64,000 nucleotides of DNA from Rana temporaria (lineage: Eukaryota > Chordata > Amphibia > Anura > Ranidae), in the NCBI RefSeq assembly GCF_905171775.1, contig NC_053489.1, positions 142,318,142-142,382,141 on the forward strand, given 5' to 3'. Positions 1 through 12,513 of this stretch are shown one piece after another. Each line of letters opens with the position of its first letter. Position 1 is the stretch's first letter. The position numbers and the translations under genes were made by a program. The notes below the pieces were generated by a model. It was not told where the DNA came from. It was given only the letters and a program-made list of their open reading frames with translations, and ran no database searches.

Positions 1-399
1 GTGCTAGTGCGTTGCCTGACCACAATGACAAAAATTCAACAAACAATAGTCACTGCCCCTACCTATGAATGGTATAATAAGGAGCGCTGGAATGGGCGTA
101 TAAACATACAAAAACATAGAATATCCAGGCTCAAACTTACCGACCAATCAGCAACCAACCAAATTCCCCTGTCTAACTGGTGCGTTAAAAACAGAGGCTT
201 AGTTGCACACATCTGCAAATGCATGTGTAAGCTGCAGGCCCCGTCAAGGCGCTCTGTGTAAACTGCAGTCCTAACTGCAACATTGCATTTTATGTCTCCT
301 CAGTGGGAGCACATGACTGCTGATGGATAGATAAGGGGCAGGTGACTGGAGGAGCCCAGCCCTCAATAAAGGGGCAGGAACACACTGCACACTAAGCAC

Positions 400-672
400 A
401 TGGAAGCAAAGGTGCTAGTGCGTTGCCTGACCACAATGACAAAAATTCAACAAACAATAGTCACTGCCCCTACCTATGAATGGTATAATAAGGAGCGCTG
501 GAATGGGCGTATAAACATACAAAAACATAGAATATCCAGGCTCAAACTTACCGACCAATCAGCAACCAACCAAATTCCCCTGTCTAACTGGTGCGTTAAA
601 AACAGAGGCTTAGTTGCACACATCTGCAAATGCATGTGTAAGCTGCAGGCCCCGTCAAGGCGCTCTGTGTAA
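400..672 (+). other. 90-codon ORF in each satellite unit, unlikely gene
   Basis: Every complete unit holds a 90-codon frame from ATG to TAA; this entry shows the first complete one. The product begins MEAKVLVRCL and ends APSRRSV. It has several cysteines and basic residues but no domain, signal peptide or membrane segment that I recognise. The frame is intact in all complete units. Because units are nearly identical at the DNA level, that carries little weight as evidence for coding. Two of the four substitutions seen across the array change the protein (Val to Ile, Ile to Val). The simplest reading is a chance ORF in a satellite. A transcribed tandem gene family cannot be excluded. Confidence 0.2.
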
Positions 673-2079
673 ACTGCAGTCCTAACTGCAACATTGCATT
701 TTATGTCTCCTCAGTGGGAGCACATGACTGCTGATGGATAGATAAGGGGCAGGTGACTGGAGGAGCCCAGCCCTCAATAAAGGGGCAGGAACACACTGCA
801 CACTAAGCACATGGAAGCAAAGGTGCTAGTGCGTTGCCTGACCACAATGACAAAAATTCAACAAACAATAGTCACTGCCCCTACCTATGAATGGTATAAT
901 AAGGAGCGCTGGAATGGGCGTATAAACATACAAAAACATAGAATATCCAGGCTCAAACTTACCGACCAATCAGCAACCAACCAAATTCCCCTGTCTAACT
1001 GGTGCGTTAAAAACAGAGGCTTAGTTGCACACATCTGCAAATGCATGTGTAAGCTGCAGGCCCCGTCAAGGCGCTCTGTGTAAACTGCAGTCCTAACTGC
1101 AACATTGCATTTTATGTCTCCTCAGTGGGAGCACATGACTGCTGATGGATAGATAAGGGGCAGGTGACTGGAGGAGCCCAGCCCTCAATAAAGGGGCAGG
1201 AACACACTGCACACTAAGCACATGGAAGCAAAGGTGCTAGTGCGTTGCCTGACCACAATGACAAAAATTCAACAAACAATAGTCACTGCCCCTACCTATG
1301 AATGGTATAATAAGGAGCGCTGGAATGGGCGTATAAACATACAAAAACATAGAATATCCAGGCTCAAACTTACCGACCAATCAGCAACCAACCAAATTCC
1401 CCTGTCTAACTGGTGCGTTAAAAACAGAGGCTTAGTTGCACACATCTGCAAATGCATGTGTAAGCTGCAGGCCCCGTCAAGGCGCTCTGTGTAAACTGCA
1501 GTCCTAACTGCAACATTGCATTTTATGTCTCCTCAGTGGGAGCACATGACTGCTGATGGATAGATAAGGGGCAGGTGACTGGAGGAGCCCAGCCCTCAAT
1601 AAAGGGGCAGGAACACACTGCACACTAAGCACATGGAAGCAAAGGTGCTAGTGCGTTGCCTGACCACAATGACAAAAATTCAACAAACAATAATCACTGC
1701 CCCTACCTATGAATGGTATAATAAGGAGCGCTGGAATGGGCGTATAAACATACAAAAACATAGAATATCCAGGCTCAAACTTACCGACCAATCAGCAACC
1801 AACCAAATTCCCCTGTCTAACTGGTGCGTTAAAAACAGAGGCTTAGTTGCACACATCTGCAAATGCATGTGTAAGCTGCAGGCCCCGTCAAGGCGCTCTG
1901 TGTAAACTGCAGTCCTAACTGCAACATTGCATTTTATGTCTCCTCAGTGGGAGCACATGACTGCTGATGGATAGATAAGGGGCAGGTGACTGGAGGAGCC
2001 CAGCCCTCAATAAAGGGGCAGGAACACACTGCACACTAAGCACATGGAAGCAAAGGTGCTAGTGCGTTGCCTGACCACA

Positions 2080-2118
2080 ATGACCACAATGACAAAAATT
2101 CAACAAACAATAGTCACT
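2080..2118. other. Inversion junction of the satellite
   Basis: The forward array reads up to AATAGTCACT and the inverted array begins with ACTAGCACC, sharing a 3-bp ACT at 2116-2118. About 27 bp upstream the last forward unit carries a 9-bp tandem duplication of GACCACAAT, which I saw in no other unit. Microhomology plus a nearby short duplication is typical of end joining or template switching. That cause is inference. Confidence 0.85.
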
Positions 2119-5100
2119 AGCACCTTTGCTTCCATGTGCTTAGTGTGCAGTGTGTTCCTGCCCCTTTATTGAGGGCTGGGCTCCTCCAGTCACCTGCCCC
2201 TTATCTATCCATCAGCAGTCATGTGCTCCCACTGAGGAGACATAAAATGCAATGTTGCAGTTAGGACTGCAGTTTACACAGAGCGCCTTGACGGGGCCTG
2301 CAGCTTACACATGCATTTGCAGATGTGTGCAACTAAGCCTCTGTTTTTAACGCACCAGTTAGACAGGGGAATTTGGTTGGTTGCTGATTGGTCGGTAAGT
2401 TTGAGCCTGGATATTCTATGTTTTTGTATGTTTATACGCCCATTCCAGCGCTCCTTATTATACCATTCATAGGTAGGGGCAGTGACTATTGTTTGTTGAA
2501 TTTTTGTCATTGTGGTCAGGCAACGCACTAGCACCTTTGCTTCCATGTGCTTAGTGTGCAGTGTGTTCCTGCCCCTTTATTGAGGGCTGGGCTCCTCCAG
2601 TCACCTGCCCCTTATCTATCCATCAGCAGTCATGTGCTCCCACTGAGGAGACATAAAATGCAATGTTGCAGTTAGGACTGCAGTTTACACAGAGCGCCTT
2701 GACGGGGCCTGCAGCTTACACATGCATTTGCAGATGTGTGCAACTAAGCCTCTGTTTTTAACGCACCAGTTAGACAGGGGAATTTGGTTGGTTGCTGATT
2801 GGTCGGTAAGTTTGAGCCTGGATATTCTATGTTTTTGTATGTTTATACGCCCATTCCAGCGCTCCTTATTATACCATTCATAGGTAGGGGCAGTGACTAT
2901 TGTTTGTTGAATTTTTGTCATTGTGGTCAGGCAACGCACTAGCACCTTTGCTTCCATGTGCTTAGTGTGCAGTGTGTTCCTGCCCCTTTATTGAGGGCTG
3001 GGCTCCTCCAGTCACCTGCCCCTTATCTATCCATCAGCAGTCATGTGCTCCCACTGAGGAGACATAAAATGCAATGTTGCAGTTAGGACTGCAGTTTACA
3101 CAGAGCGCCTTGACGGGGCCTGCAGCTTACACATGCATTTGCAGATGTGTGCAACTAAGCCTCTGTTTTTAACGCACCAGTTAGACAGGGGAATTTGGTT
3201 GGTTGCTGATTGGTCAGTAAGTTTGAGCCTGGATATTCTATGTTTTTGTATGTTTATACGCCCATTCCAGCGCTCCTTATTATACCATTCATAGGTAGGG
3301 GCAGTGACTATTGTTTGTTGAATTTTTGTCATTGTGGTCAGGCAACGCACTAGCACCTTTGCTTCCATGTGCTTAGTGTGCAGTGTGTTCCTGCCCCTTT
3401 ATTGAGGGCTGGGCTCCTCCAGTCACCTGCCCCTTATCTATCCATCAGCAGTCATGTGCTCCCACTGAGGAGACATAAAATGCAATGTTGCAGTTAGGAC
3501 TGCAGTTTACACAGAGCGCCTTGACGGGGCCTGCAGCTTACACATGCATTTGCAGATGTGTGCAACTAAGCCTCTGTTTTTAACGCACCAGTTAGACAGG
3601 GGAATTTGGTTGGTTGCTGATTGGTCGGTAAGTTTGAGCCTGGATACTCTATGTTTTTGTATGTTTATACGCCCATTCCAGCGCTCCTTATTATACCATT
3701 CATAGGTAGGGGCAGTGACTATTGTTTGTTGAATTTTTGTCATTGTGGTCAGGCAACGCACTAGCACCTTTGCTTCCATGTGCTTAGTGTGCAGTGTGTT
3801 CCTGCCCCTTTATTGAGGGCTGGGCTCCTCCAGTCACCTGCCCCTTATCTATCCATCAGCAGTCATGTGCTCCCACTGAGGAGACATAAAATGCAATGTT
3901 GCAGTTAGGACTGCAGTTTACACAGAGCGCCTTGACGGGGCCTGCAGCTTACACATGCATTTGCAGATGTGTGCAACTAATCCTCTGTTTTTAACGCACC
4001 AGTTAGACAGGGGAATTTGGTTGGTTGCTGATTGGTCGGTAAGTTTGAGCCTGGATATTCTATGTTTTTGTATGTTTATACGCCCATTCCAGCGCTCCTT
4101 ATTATACCATTCATAGGTAGGGGCAGTGACTATTGTTTGTTGAATTTTTGTCATTGTGGTCAGGCAACGCACTAGCACCTTTGCTTCCATGTGCTTAGTG
4201 TGCAGTGTGTTCCTGCCCCTTTATTGAGGGCTGGGCTCCTCCAGTCACCTGCCCCTTATCTATCCATCAGCAGTCATGTGCTCCCACTGAGGAGACATAA
4301 AATGCAATGTTGCAGTTAGGACTGCAGTTTACACAGAGCGCCTTGACGGGGCCTGCAGCTTACACATGCATTTGCAGATGTGTGCAACTAAGCCTCTGTT
4401 TTTAACGCACCAGTTAGACAGGGGAATTTGGTTGGTTGCTGATTGGTCGGTAAGTTTGAGCCTGGATATTCTATGTTTTTGTATGTTTATACGCCCATTC
4501 CAGCGCTCCTTATTATACCATTCATAGGTAGGGGCAGTGACTATTGTTTGTTGAATTTTTGTCATTGTGGTCAGGCAACGCACTAGCACCTTTGCTTCCA
4601 TGTGCTTAGTGTGCAGTGTGTTCCTGCCCCTTTATTGAGGGCTGGGCTCCTCCAGTCACCTGCCCCTTATCTATCCATCAGCAGTCATGTGCTCCCACTG
4701 AGGAGACATAAAATGCAATGTTGCAGTTAGGACTGCAGTTTACACAGAGCGCCTTGACGGGGCCTGCAGCTTACACATGCATTTGCAGATGTGTGCAACT
4801 AAGCCTCTGTTTTTAACGCACCAGTTAGACAGGGGAATTTGGTTGGTTGCTGATTGGTCGGTAAGTTTGAGCCTGGATATTCTATGTTTTTGTATGTTTA
4901 TACGCCCATTCCAGCGCTCCTTATTATACCATTCATAGGTAGGGGCAGTGACTATTGTTTGTTGAATTTTTGTCATTGTGGTCAGGCAACGCACTAGCAC
5001 CTTTGCTTCCATGTGCTTAGTGTGCAGTGTGTTCCTGCCCCTTTATTGAGGGCTGGGCTCCTCCAGTCACCTGCCCCTTATCTATCCATCAGCAGTCATG

Positions 5101-8100
5101 TGCTCCCACTGAGGAGACATAAAATGCAATGTTGCAGTTAGGACTGCAGTTTACACAGAGCGCCTTGACGGGGCCTGCAGCTTACACATGCATTTGCAGA
5201 TGTGTGCAACTAAGCCTCTGTTTTTAACGCACCAGTTAGACAGGGGAATTTGGTTGGTTGCTGATTGGTCGGTAAGTTTGAGCCTGGATATTCTATGTTT
5301 TTGTATGTTTATACGCCCATTCCAGCGCTCCTTATTATACCATTCATAGGTAGGGGCAGTGACTATTGTTTGTTGAATTTTTGTCATTGTGGTCAGGCAA
5401 CGCACTAGCACCTTTGCTTCCATGTGCTTAGTGTGCAGTGTGTTCCTGCCCCTTTATTGAGGGCTGGGCTCCTCCAGTCACCTGCCCCTTATCTATCCAT
5501 CAGCAGTCATGTGCTCCCACTGAGGAGACATAAAATGCAATGTTGCAGTTAGGACTGCAGTTTACACAGAGCGCCTTGACGGGGCCTGCAGCTTACACAT
5601 GCATTTGCAGATGTGTGCAACTAAGCCTCTGTTTTTAACGCACCAGTTAGACAGGGGAATTTGGTTGGTTGCTGATTGGTCGGTAAGTTTGAGCCTGGAT
5701 ATTCTATGTTTTTGTATGTTTATACGCCCATTCCAGCGCTCCTTATTATACCATTCATAGGTAGGGGCAGTGACTATTGTTTGTTGAATTTTTGTCATTG
5801 TGGTCAGGCAACGCACTAGCACCTTTGCTTCCATGTGCTTAGTGTGCAGTGTGTTCCTGCCCCTTTATTGAGGGCTGGGCTCCTCCAGTCACCTGCCCCT
5901 TATCTATCCATCAGCAGTCATGTGCTCCCACTGAGGAGACATAAAATGCAATGTTGCAGTTAGGACTGCAGTTTACACAGAGCGCCTTGACGGGGCCTGC
6001 AGCTTACACATGCATTTGCAGATGTGTGCAACTAAGCCTCTGTTTTTAACGCACCAGTTAGACAGGGGAATTTGGTTGGTTGCTGATTGGTCGGTAAGTT
6101 TGAGCCTGGATATTCTATGTTTTTGTATGTTTATACGCCCATTCCAGCGCTCCTTATTATACCATTCATAGGTAGGGGCAGTGACTATTGTTTGTTGAAT
6201 TTTTGTCATTGTGGTCAGGCAACGCACTAGCACCTTTGCTTCCATGTGCTTAGTGTGCAGTGTGTTCCTGCCCCTTTATTGAGGGCTGGGCTCCTCCAGT
6301 CACCTGCCCCTTATCTATCCATCAGCAGTCATGTGCTCCCACTGAGGAGACATAAAATGCAATGTTGCAGTTAGGACTGCAGTTTACACAGAGCGCCTTG
6401 ACGGGGCCTGCAGCTTACACATGCATTTGCAGATGTGTGCAACTAAGCCTCTGTTTTTAACGCACCAGTTAGACAGGGGAATTTGGTTGGTTGCTGATTG
6501 GTCGGTAAGTTTGAGCCTGGATATTCTATGTTTTTGTATGTTTATACGCCCATTCCAGCGCTCCTTATTATACCATTCATAGGTAGGGGCAGTGACTATT
6601 GTTTGTTGAATTTTTGTCATTGTGGTCAGGCAACGCACTAGCACCTTTGCTTCCATGTGCTTAGTGTGCAGTGTGTTCCTGCCCCTTTATTGAGGGCTGG
6701 GCTCCTCCAGTCACCTGCCCCTTATCTATCCATCAGCAGTCATGTGCTCCCACTGAGGAGACATAAAATGCAATGTTGCAGTTAGGACTGCAGTTTACAC
6801 AGAGCGCCTTGACGGGGCCTGCAGCTTACACATGCATTTGCAGATGTGTGCAACTAAGCCTCTGTTTTTAACGCACCAGTTAGACAGGGGAATTTGGTTG
6901 GTTGCTGATTGGTCGGTAAGTTTGAGCCTGGATATTCTATGTTTTTGTATGTTTATACGCCCATTCCAGCGCTCCTTATTATACCATTCATAGGTAGGGG
7001 CAGTGACTATTGTTTGTTGAATTTTTGTCATTGTGGTCAGGCAACGCACTAGCACCTTTGCTTCCATGTGCTTAGTGTGCAGTGTGTTCCTGCCCCTTTA
7101 TTGAGGGCTGGGCTCCTCCAGTCACCTGCCCCTTATCTATCCATCAGCAGTCATGTGCTCCCACTGAGGAGACATAAAATGCAATGTTGCAGTTAGGACT
7201 GCAGTTTACACAGAGCGCCTTGACGGGGCCTGCAGCTTACACATGCATTTGCAGATGTGTGCAACTAAGCCTCTGTTTTTAACGCACCAGTTAGACAGGG
7301 GAATTTGGTTGGTTGCTGATTGGTCGGTAAGTTTGAGCCTGGATATTCTATGTTTTTGTATGTTTATACGCCCATTCCAGCGCTCCTTATTATACCATTC
7401 ATAGGTAGGGGCAGTGACTATTGTTTGTTGAATTTTTGTCATTGTGGTCAGGCAACGCACTAGCACCTTTGCTTCCATGTGCTTAGTGTGCAGTGTGTTC
7501 CTGCCCCTTTATTGAGGGCTGGGCTCCTCCAGTCACCTGCCCCTTATCTATCCATCAGCAGTCATGTGCTCCCACTGAGGAGACATAAAATGCAATGTTG
7601 CAGTTAGGACTGCAGTTTACACAGAGCGCCTTGACGGGGCCTGCAGCTTACACATGCATTTGCAGATGTGTGCAACTAAGCCTCTGTTTTTAACGCACCA
7701 GTTAGACAGGGGAATTTGGTTGGTTGCTGATTGGTCGGTAAGTTTGAGCCTGGATATTCTATGTTTTTGTATGTTTATACGCCCATTCCAGCGCTCCTTA
7801 TTATACCATTCATAGGTAGGGGCAGTGACTATTGTTTGTTGAATTTTTGTCATTGTGGTCAGGCAACGCACTAGCACCTTTGCTTCCATGTGCTTAGTGT
7901 GCAGTGTGTTCCTGCCCCTTTATTGAGGGCTGGGCTCCTCCAGTCACCTGCCCCTTATCTATCCATCAGCAGTCATGTGCTCCCACTGAGGAGACATAAA
8001 ATGCAATGTTGCAGTTAGGACTGCAGTTTACACAGAGCGCCTTGACGGGGCCTGCAGCTTACACATGCATTTGCAGATGTGTGCAACTAAGCCTCTGTTT

Positions 8101-9417
8101 TTAACGCACCAGTTAGACAGGGGAATTTGGTTGGTTGCTGATTGGTCGGTAAGTTTGAGCCTGGATATTCTATGTTTTTGTATGTTTATACGCCCATTCC
8201 AGCGCTCCTTATTATACCATTCATAGGTAGGGGCAGTGACTATTGTTTGTTGAATTTTTGTCATTGTGGTCAGGCAACGCACTAGCACCTTTGCTTCCAT
8301 GTGCTTAGTGTGCAGTGTGTTCCTGCCCCTTTATTGAGGGCTGGGCTCCTCCAGTCACCTGCCCCTTATCTATCCATCAGCAGTCATGTGCTCCCACTGA
8401 GGAGACATAAAATGCAATGTTGCAGTTAGGACTGCAGTTTACACAGAGCGCCTTGACGGGGCCTGCAGCTTACACATGCATTTGCAGATGTGTGCAACTA
8501 AGCCTCTGTTTTTAACGCACCAGTTAGACAGGGGAATTTGGTTGGTTGCTGATTGGTCGGTAAGTTTGAGCCTGGATATTCTATGTTTTTGTATGTTTAT
8601 ACGCCCATTCCAGCGCTCCTTATTATACCATTCATAGGTAGGGGCAGTGACTATTGTTTGTTGAATTTTTGTCATTGTGGTCAGGCAACGCACTAGCACC
8701 TTTGCTTCCATGTGCTTAGTGTGCAGTGTGTTCCTGCCCCTTTATTGAGGGCTGGGCTCCTCCAGTCACCTGCCCCTTATCTATCCATCAGCAGTCATGT
8801 GCTCCCACTGAGGAGACATAAAATGCAATGTTGCAGTTAGGACTGCAGTTTACACAGAGCGCCTTGACGGGGCCTGCAGCTTACACATGCATTTGCAGAT
8901 GTGTGCAACTAAGCCTCTGTTTTTAACGCACCAGTTAGACAGGGGAATTTGGTTGGTTGCTGATTGGTCGGTAAGTTTGAGCCTGGATATTCTATGTTTT
9001 TGTATGTTTATACGCCCATTCCAGCGCTCCTTATTATACCATTCATAGGTAGGGGCAGTGACTATTGTTTGTTGAATTTTTGTCATTGTGGTCAGGCAAC
9101 GCACTAGCACCTTTGCTTCCATGTGCTTAGTGTGCAGTGTGTTCCTGCCCCTTTATTGAGGGCTGGGCTCCTCCAGTCACCTGCCCCTTATCTATCCATC
9201 AGCAGTCATGTGCTCCCACTGAGGAGACATAAAATGCAATGTTGCAGTTAGGACTGCAGTTTACACAGAGCGCCTTGACGGGGCCTGCAGCTTACACATG
9301 CATTTGCAGATGTGTGCAACTAAGCCTCTGTTTTTAACGCACCAGTTAGACAGGGGAATTTGGTTGGTTGCTGATTGGTCGGTAAGTTTGAGCCTGGATA
9401 TTCTATGTTTTTGTATG
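2116..9417 (-). repeat. 411-bp satellite array, inverted block
   Basis: The same 411-bp unit as the forward block, now in reverse orientation, about 17.8 copies. Landmarks repeat every 411 bp from 2274 to 8850. Substitutions I noticed are at 3216 (G to A), 3647 (T to C) and 3981 (G to T) on the plus strand. The block ends abruptly inside a unit at 9417, where it changes to unrelated sequence. Both blocks read towards their junction at 2116-2118. The near identity of inverted copies means the two blocks could form a long snap-back structure. Confidence 0.97.
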
Positions 9418-10224
9418 AATACAATGTGAAGCTGACTATACAATGTACACAAGTTAATTAGATCTTTATTTTTTTTAATTGAAGATTAGAAATGAGAAAA
9501 TACTGACAAAATTGTGGGTCATTACTCGCAAAACCCACCCAGCTGGCAACATTTAAGGCAAATAGCTAAATACAACATAAAAATACATATACCAGAGTAT
9601 TTGGATTTTCATGTGCTGAGGTTTACACAGCCCTGCCACAGAGCAGATATTCTTTGCTTTGCTGCCAATAAGCAATAAGCCTAGGTCACCTTGGACAGTG
9701 AAGAGGCCGTGACATAATGATTAAATCACCTCCCAGCTCTCTGCTCCCGTCATCACATGTGAATGCAGGATGCTTGATTGGCCTAAAGTGCTGCCCCTCC
9801 CTGTCTCAGACTAAATTCTGTACAAAGGATTTGCAAGAGACTGGAATCAAGTTTATTTCAGGCATTTATACAAGCTGCATTTAAAATCCATTACATAAAT
9901 ATGTAACTGCATTTAAGAGCCTTTTGTATGGCATATGCTCTTTTGTTGCTGTACGTAATGCTTTCTCAAACTGAAAATAAAGCTTTATTACAGTGGGCAG
10001 TTCAAGGGCCAAAATATCCTGGTGGAGTGAGTTTTGGTAATCCAATTTTTTTTATGAATGTATTTAAAAATAATAATAATAATTGTATGTCACTTGACTA
10101 AGTTGTCCAATTAGAACCTTGGGAACAGAAATAAATTTGTATGTTTGTGTGTGGTAGATGATGATTCAGGAATACTGGTGAATGGTAAATGGATCTTTCC
10201 AAAACAAGAAATATATACTGTATA
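9418..10224. other. No recognised feature
   Basis: AT-rich sequence bordering the satellite. I see no convincing ORF, RNA gene or transposon end. Short A and T runs and a small AAT repeat near 10066-10084 are the only visible structure. Confidence 0.5.
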
Positions 10225-10690
10225 CAAGGCTCCAAATTTAAAGTCCTAAGCTACTAGTGGGGCCACTCACCACTAGTTGCCCCACCCAACCCCCAACCCT
10301 GCCCCTAATTCCACCCCTAAACGATCCCTCATAAATTGTCTCAAGAAATTACACTGTTAAAGGTTTTATGCAGAATTAAGTTACAAACATAAATATTATC
10401 AACAACTTTATCAGTGCCCATCAATGCAGCCTATCAGTGCCCATCAATGCAGCCTACCAGTGCCAATCAATGCAGCATATCAGTTCCCATCAGGGCAGCA
10501 TCATCTGTGCAGCCTATCAGTGCCCATCAGTGCTGCCCCATCAGTGTCCGCTCATCAGTGTCCATCAATGCAGCCTCACAAGTGCCCATCAATGCAGCCT
10601 GATCAGTTTCACAGCGGCCGTTGGTCAATTCAAATCCAAGCTGTGTTACAGTGGGAGATCCCTGCTCTGTGTTATTCGGCCGACTCTCCT
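10225..10690. mobile_element. hAT-like non-autonomous element, left copy (partial)
   Basis: The left end, CAAGGCTCCAAATTTAAAG, and about 220 bp after it match, in inverted orientation, the right end of the hAT-like element that finishes at 12502. The match includes blocks such as GTTGCCCC and TTTTATGCAGAATTAA. The internal part is a minisatellite. The right end is not defined: Tc1-like sequence takes over by about 10690. This is a second copy of the 11286-12502 family in opposite orientation, or a rearranged piece of it. Confidence 0.6.
10414..10600 (+). repeat. Minisatellite, roughly 21-24-bp unit
   Basis: Degenerate tandem copies built on TGCCCATCAATGCAGCCTA, inside the hAT-like element. 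The open frames across it are repeat translation, not genes. The motif resembles the minisatellites at 62030-62460 and 63795-64000. Confidence 0.85.
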
Positions 10691-11285
10691 CAACCCTCTT
10701 ATGTCAGTATTTTGTTGGACCACATTTTGCTTAATTTACAGCCTTTAGTCTGTTGAGATATGTCTCTACTAACTTTGCACATCAATATTTGCCCAATCTT
10801 CTTTGCAGAACTGCTCTATTTCAGTTACATTTGATGGTGACCCTTTGTGGACTGAAGTCTTCCATTTTTTTCCACAGATTTTCAATGGCGTTTAAGTTTG
10901 GACTCTGACTAAGCCATGCAAGGACATTCACCTTTTTTTCCTTCAACGGCTGTGTGGTTTTTCTGTGTGCTTTGGGTCATTGTCATGTTGGAAGATAAGC
11001 CCTTTTCCCATTGACAACTTTCTGGCAGAGGGCAGCAGATTTTCCTCAAGAATTTGATGATATTTTGCACCATCCATTTTTCCTTCTATCCTGACAAGTG
11101 CTTCAGTCCTGCAGAGAAACACCCCCAAAACAGGATATTACCACCTCCATGCTTTACTGTGGGAATGGTGTTATTTGAATGGTAAGCTGTATTGGATTTC
11201 CGCCAGACATATTGTTTGATGTTGGAGAAATTAAACCAATATTCACGGAAATATTTGCTGTTGGTAGTCACCACATCTCTATATA
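10691..11285 (-). pseudogene. Tc1-like transposase remnant (C-terminal part)
   Basis: The minus strand encodes broken Tc1-family transposase. Around 11100-11295 the reading includes NTIPTVKHGGGNILFWGCFS, the usual block before the second catalytic aspartate. Around 10943-11128 it includes IEGKMDGAKYHQILEENL and FQHDNDPKHT, the DNDPKHT catalytic block. Around 10860-10925 it continues with SPNLNAIENLWK, the third-acidic-residue region. Frameshifts separate these parts. The gene is cut at 11285 by a hAT-like insertion; related sequence resumes beyond 12702. An intact Tc1 transposase would cut and paste the element at TA sites. This copy is dead. Confidence 0.85.
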
Positions 11286-12502
11286 CAGCCCTCAAAATTT
11301 ACACTCGCCTGCTCGCATTTTGCGAGTAAATTTTGAGGGCTGGCGAGTGTGGGCTGCCTGGGAGCAGGGGGGGACGAGCAAAGAGAGGAGAGCAGAGTCG
11401 CTGCTGCAGCTGCTGTCGCTGCCACCGCGTTGTTCAAACCGCGGGGAACATTACAGCTTTCAATTCAATAGCTGTGTTCCCCGCCGCACGCATCATATAC
11501 AGCCCCTCCCCCTTATCCGGGCACTTTGATAGACAGATCTCCCATCCCAGGATTGATTGGGTGATCTGTCTATCAAAGTTTCCTGGACAAGGGGGGGAGG
11601 GGCTGCATATGACGCGTGTGGCGGGGAACCCAGCTATTGAATTGAAAGCTGTAATGTTCCCTGAGGTTTAAACAATGCAGCGGCGGCTCCGGCTCTTCTC
11701 CTAAGCCTCTCCTAGGCTGCAATGTGGTGGGGGAACTCTGGCTGCAATGTGGTGGCGGAACTCTGGCTGCAATGTGCTGGGGGAACTCTGGCTGCAATGT
11801 GGTGGGGGAACTCTGGCTGCAATGTGGTGGGGGAACTCTGGCTGCAATGTGGGGGGGGGAACTCTGGCTGCAATGTGGGGGGGGGAATCTGGCTGCAATG
11901 TCGTGGGGAAACTCTGGCTGCAATGTGGTGGGGGAACTCTGGCTGCAATGTGGTGGGAGAACTCTGGCTGCAATGTGGTGGGGGAACTCTGGCTGCAATG
12001 TGGTGGGGGAACTCTGGCTGCAATGTGGTGGGGGAACTCTGGCTGCAATGTGGTGGGGGAACTCTGGCTGCAATGTGGTGGGGGAACTCTGGCTGCAATT
12101 GTGGGGGAACTCTGGCTGCAATTGTGGGGTGACTCTGGCTGCAATGTGGTGGGGGACTCTGGCTACAATTGTGGGGGGACTCTGGCTGCAAAGTGGGGGA
12201 CTCTGGCTGCAAAATGGGGACATTTTGCTGCATTGGAGACATTTTGCTGCACTGGGAACACATGCTGTATTGGTGGACATGGGCAGGCTGCATTTTTGGG
12301 CACGGATAAAGTTGTTGCTAATATTTATTTTTATAATTTAATTCTGCATAAAACATTTAAGTGTCATTTCATTGAGATTTATTAGGGGGTGTCTAGGGGC
12401 GGGATTAGGGGGTGGGACATGGTAGGGGTTGGGCGGGGCAACTGGTGGCGAGTATGCCTTGAGGCCTGGCTAGTAGCTCAGGACTTTAAATTTTGACCCC
12501 TG
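11286..12502. mobile_element. hAT-like non-autonomous transposon with internal minisatellite
   Basis: The termini are CAGCCCTCAAAATTT on the left and AAATTTTGACCCCTG on the right, an inverted pair with CAG/CTG ends. The flanking 8-mers are tctatata (11278-11285) and cctatata (12503-12510), a 7 of 8 match and the target-duplication length expected of hAT elements. The element interrupts a Tc1-like relic and so is younger than it. It contains no transposase; the interior is mostly a 25-bp minisatellite. A local inverted repeat sits just inside the left end (CCTCAAAATTTAC and GTAAATTTTGAGG). Confidence 0.8.
11716..12220 (+). repeat. 25-bp minisatellite inside hAT-like element
   Basis: About 19 tandem units, each carrying GGCTGCAATGTGGTG followed by a G run and AACTCT. 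Unit length drifts at the right end, where shorter GGCTGCAA-type units appear. Long open frames on both strands here are artefacts of a repeat without stops. The unit reads TTGCAGCC on the other strand, a core shared with other minisatellites in the window. Confidence 0.93.
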
Positions 12503-12513
12503 CCTATATAGAA

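Larger units (their letters stand above)
1..2118 (+). repeat. 411-bp satellite array, forward block
   Basis: Head-to-tail tandem array of a 411-bp unit. The same landmark, an ATG followed by GAAGCAAAGGTG, recurs at 400, 811, 1222, 1633 and 2044. The window opens inside a unit, so the array extends to the left. Copies look almost identical: the only substitution I noticed in this block is G to A at 1693, plus a 9-bp tandem duplication in the last, truncated unit near 2080-2091. Each unit contains a CCAAT-type motif (ACCAATCAG), a TTAAAAA motif about 45 bp downstream of it, and a CAATAAA motif. I recognise no rRNA, snRNA, tRNA or histone sequence in it. Such uniformity implies recent amplification or strong homogenisation. 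The choice of forward strand is arbitrary. Confidence 0.97.

Noticed and set aside
1..9417. Satellite as a tandem snRNA, 5S rRNA or tRNA gene cluster
   Set aside because: I looked for 5S, U1, U2, U6 and tRNA box sequences and found none. A weak octamer-like motif (7 of 8) is not enough.
11573..12385. Overlapping open frames on both strands encoding Cys- or Pro-rich repeats
   Set aside because: All come from a 25-bp minisatellite lacking stops; no non-repetitive domain is attached.
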